A stretch of 6,577 bases of DNA from JAJFTV01 sp964426355. Its GTDB lineage: Bacteria; Chloroflexota; Anaerolineae; Anaerolineales; Anaerolineaceae. Each line of letters begins with the position of its first letter. Position 1 is the stretch's first letter. The notes beneath the pieces are model-generated. The model searched no databases. It saw only the letters and a program-made list of their open reading frames with translations, and was not told the DNA's origin. The position numbers and the translations under genes were made by a program. Below are positions 6,282 to 6,577 of the stretch, one piece after another. The DNA lies in contig CAYRRA010000217.1 of the NCBI GenBank assembly GCA_964426355.1, forward strand, positions 1-6,577, read 5' to 3'.

Positions 6282-6551
6282 TTATCCTGCTCGTTTACGG
6301 TCAACGGATTTAATCGGGATATCCGCCACCAGACGCTGTTCACGCCCTTCCTGGTTCATATCAATCTTGACAAGATTGGGATCAATATTGACATGCCTGG
6401 AGATGACCTCAATCAATTCATTTTTCAGGTTTTCCATTTCGGCAGCGCTTAAATCGGTTCGATCATGGATGAGAACCAGCCGCAGCCGTTCTTTGGCTTT
6501 TTCTGCGCTTTTTGACTTTCCTGAACGAAACTTCTCGATGATCCCAGACAT
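6282..6551 (-). CDS. minE: Cell division topological specificity factor MinE
   Basis: MinE stimulates the MinD ATPase at the membrane and so drives the Min pattern that keeps the division ring at mid-cell. The 89 residues match the family in length and order. The start is a membrane-targeting amphipathic helix (SGIIEKF). The MinD-contact segment ERLRLVLIHDRTDLS lies at 21-35. The C-terminal dimerisation part includes LKNELIEVISRHVNID (about 42-57) and LVADIPI (74-80). I chose the ATG at 6551-6549 rather than the in-frame TTG at 6557-6555, because a perfect Shine-Dalgarno sequence lies 9 bases before the ATG and only 3 before the TTG. It is the first complete gene of the leftward operon minE-rodA-gltX. 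minD, its usual partner, is expected just beyond the right edge but is not visible. Confidence 0.96.
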   Translation of the reverse strand: MSGIIEKFRSGKSKSAEKAKERLRLVLIHDRTDLSAAEMENLKNELIEVISRHVNIDPNLVKIDMNQEGREQRLVADIPIKSVDRKRAG

Positions 6552-6557
6552 GGTCAA

Positions 6558-6566
6558 TCACCTCCT
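6558..6566 (-). promoter_or_regulatory. Near-perfect Shine-Dalgarno sequence of minE
   Basis: On the - strand AGGAGGTGA (6566-6558) pairs without a break with the standard 16S rRNA anti-Shine-Dalgarno end. Its AGGAGG core is 9 bases from the ATG at 6551 and only 3 bases from the in-frame TTG at 6557, so it settles the start codon. Confidence 0.85.
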
Positions 6567-6577
6567 GTCCTCAGCAT

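Noticed and set aside
6555..6557. In-frame TTG as start of minE, giving 91 residues
   Set aside because: It is only 3 bases from the AGGAGG core, too close for initiation. The ATG at 6551-6549 is 9 bases away and gives the family's usual N-terminus.
6554..6577. Eight-codon open stretch at the right edge on the - strand ending in TGA, possibly the end of minD
   Set aside because: Other frames also close nearby and eight codons are too few to recognise. minD is expected there by context only, so I did not annotate it.

Overview
The window looks like ordinary bacterial chromosome of moderate GC content, with dense genes and short gaps. My best guess for the organism is a Chloroflexota bacterium of the Anaerolineae type. 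This rests on the style of the Rel synthetase motif, the small DUF1540-like protein with a very acidic tail, and MinE and RodA together in a non-proteobacterial setting. It is an inference from protein style, not a database match. I see no insertion sequence, phage gene, CRISPR array or rRNA.

Left half, + strand (1-3502). The window opens inside a long RelA/SpoT-family (p)ppGpp synthetase/hydrolase gene; most of its HD hydrolase domain lies upstream. A 112-bp gap with a credible sigma70-type promoter leads to a 77-residue protein that has a four-cysteine DUF1540-like head and a tail of almost only Asp and Glu. Next come two hairpins, the second a good intrinsic terminator, and then a gene for an Era-like GTPase fused to a DUF697-like membrane domain.

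Right half, - strand (3507-6577). Read in the direction of transcription, the order is minE, rodA, gltX and a tRNA-Gln with anticodon CUG. The three protein genes are separated by only 26 and 24 bases and look like one operon that enters from beyond the right edge, probably after minD. MinE positions the division site, RodA polymerises glycan for cell elongation, and GltX charges tRNA with glutamate. The tRNA gene lies 74 bases after gltX and has its own strong-looking promoter in that gap. It also carries the U1-A72 pair that suits the Glu-tRNA(Gln) transamidation route, so its position beside gltX may be functional.

The two halves converge: the GTPase stop codon and the tRNA 3' end are only 4 bases apart. 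No wholly new system is evident. The points most worth a second look are the mixed motifs of the Rel enzyme, the acidic-tailed cysteine protein, and the gltX/tRNA-Gln arrangement with its unusual discriminator base.
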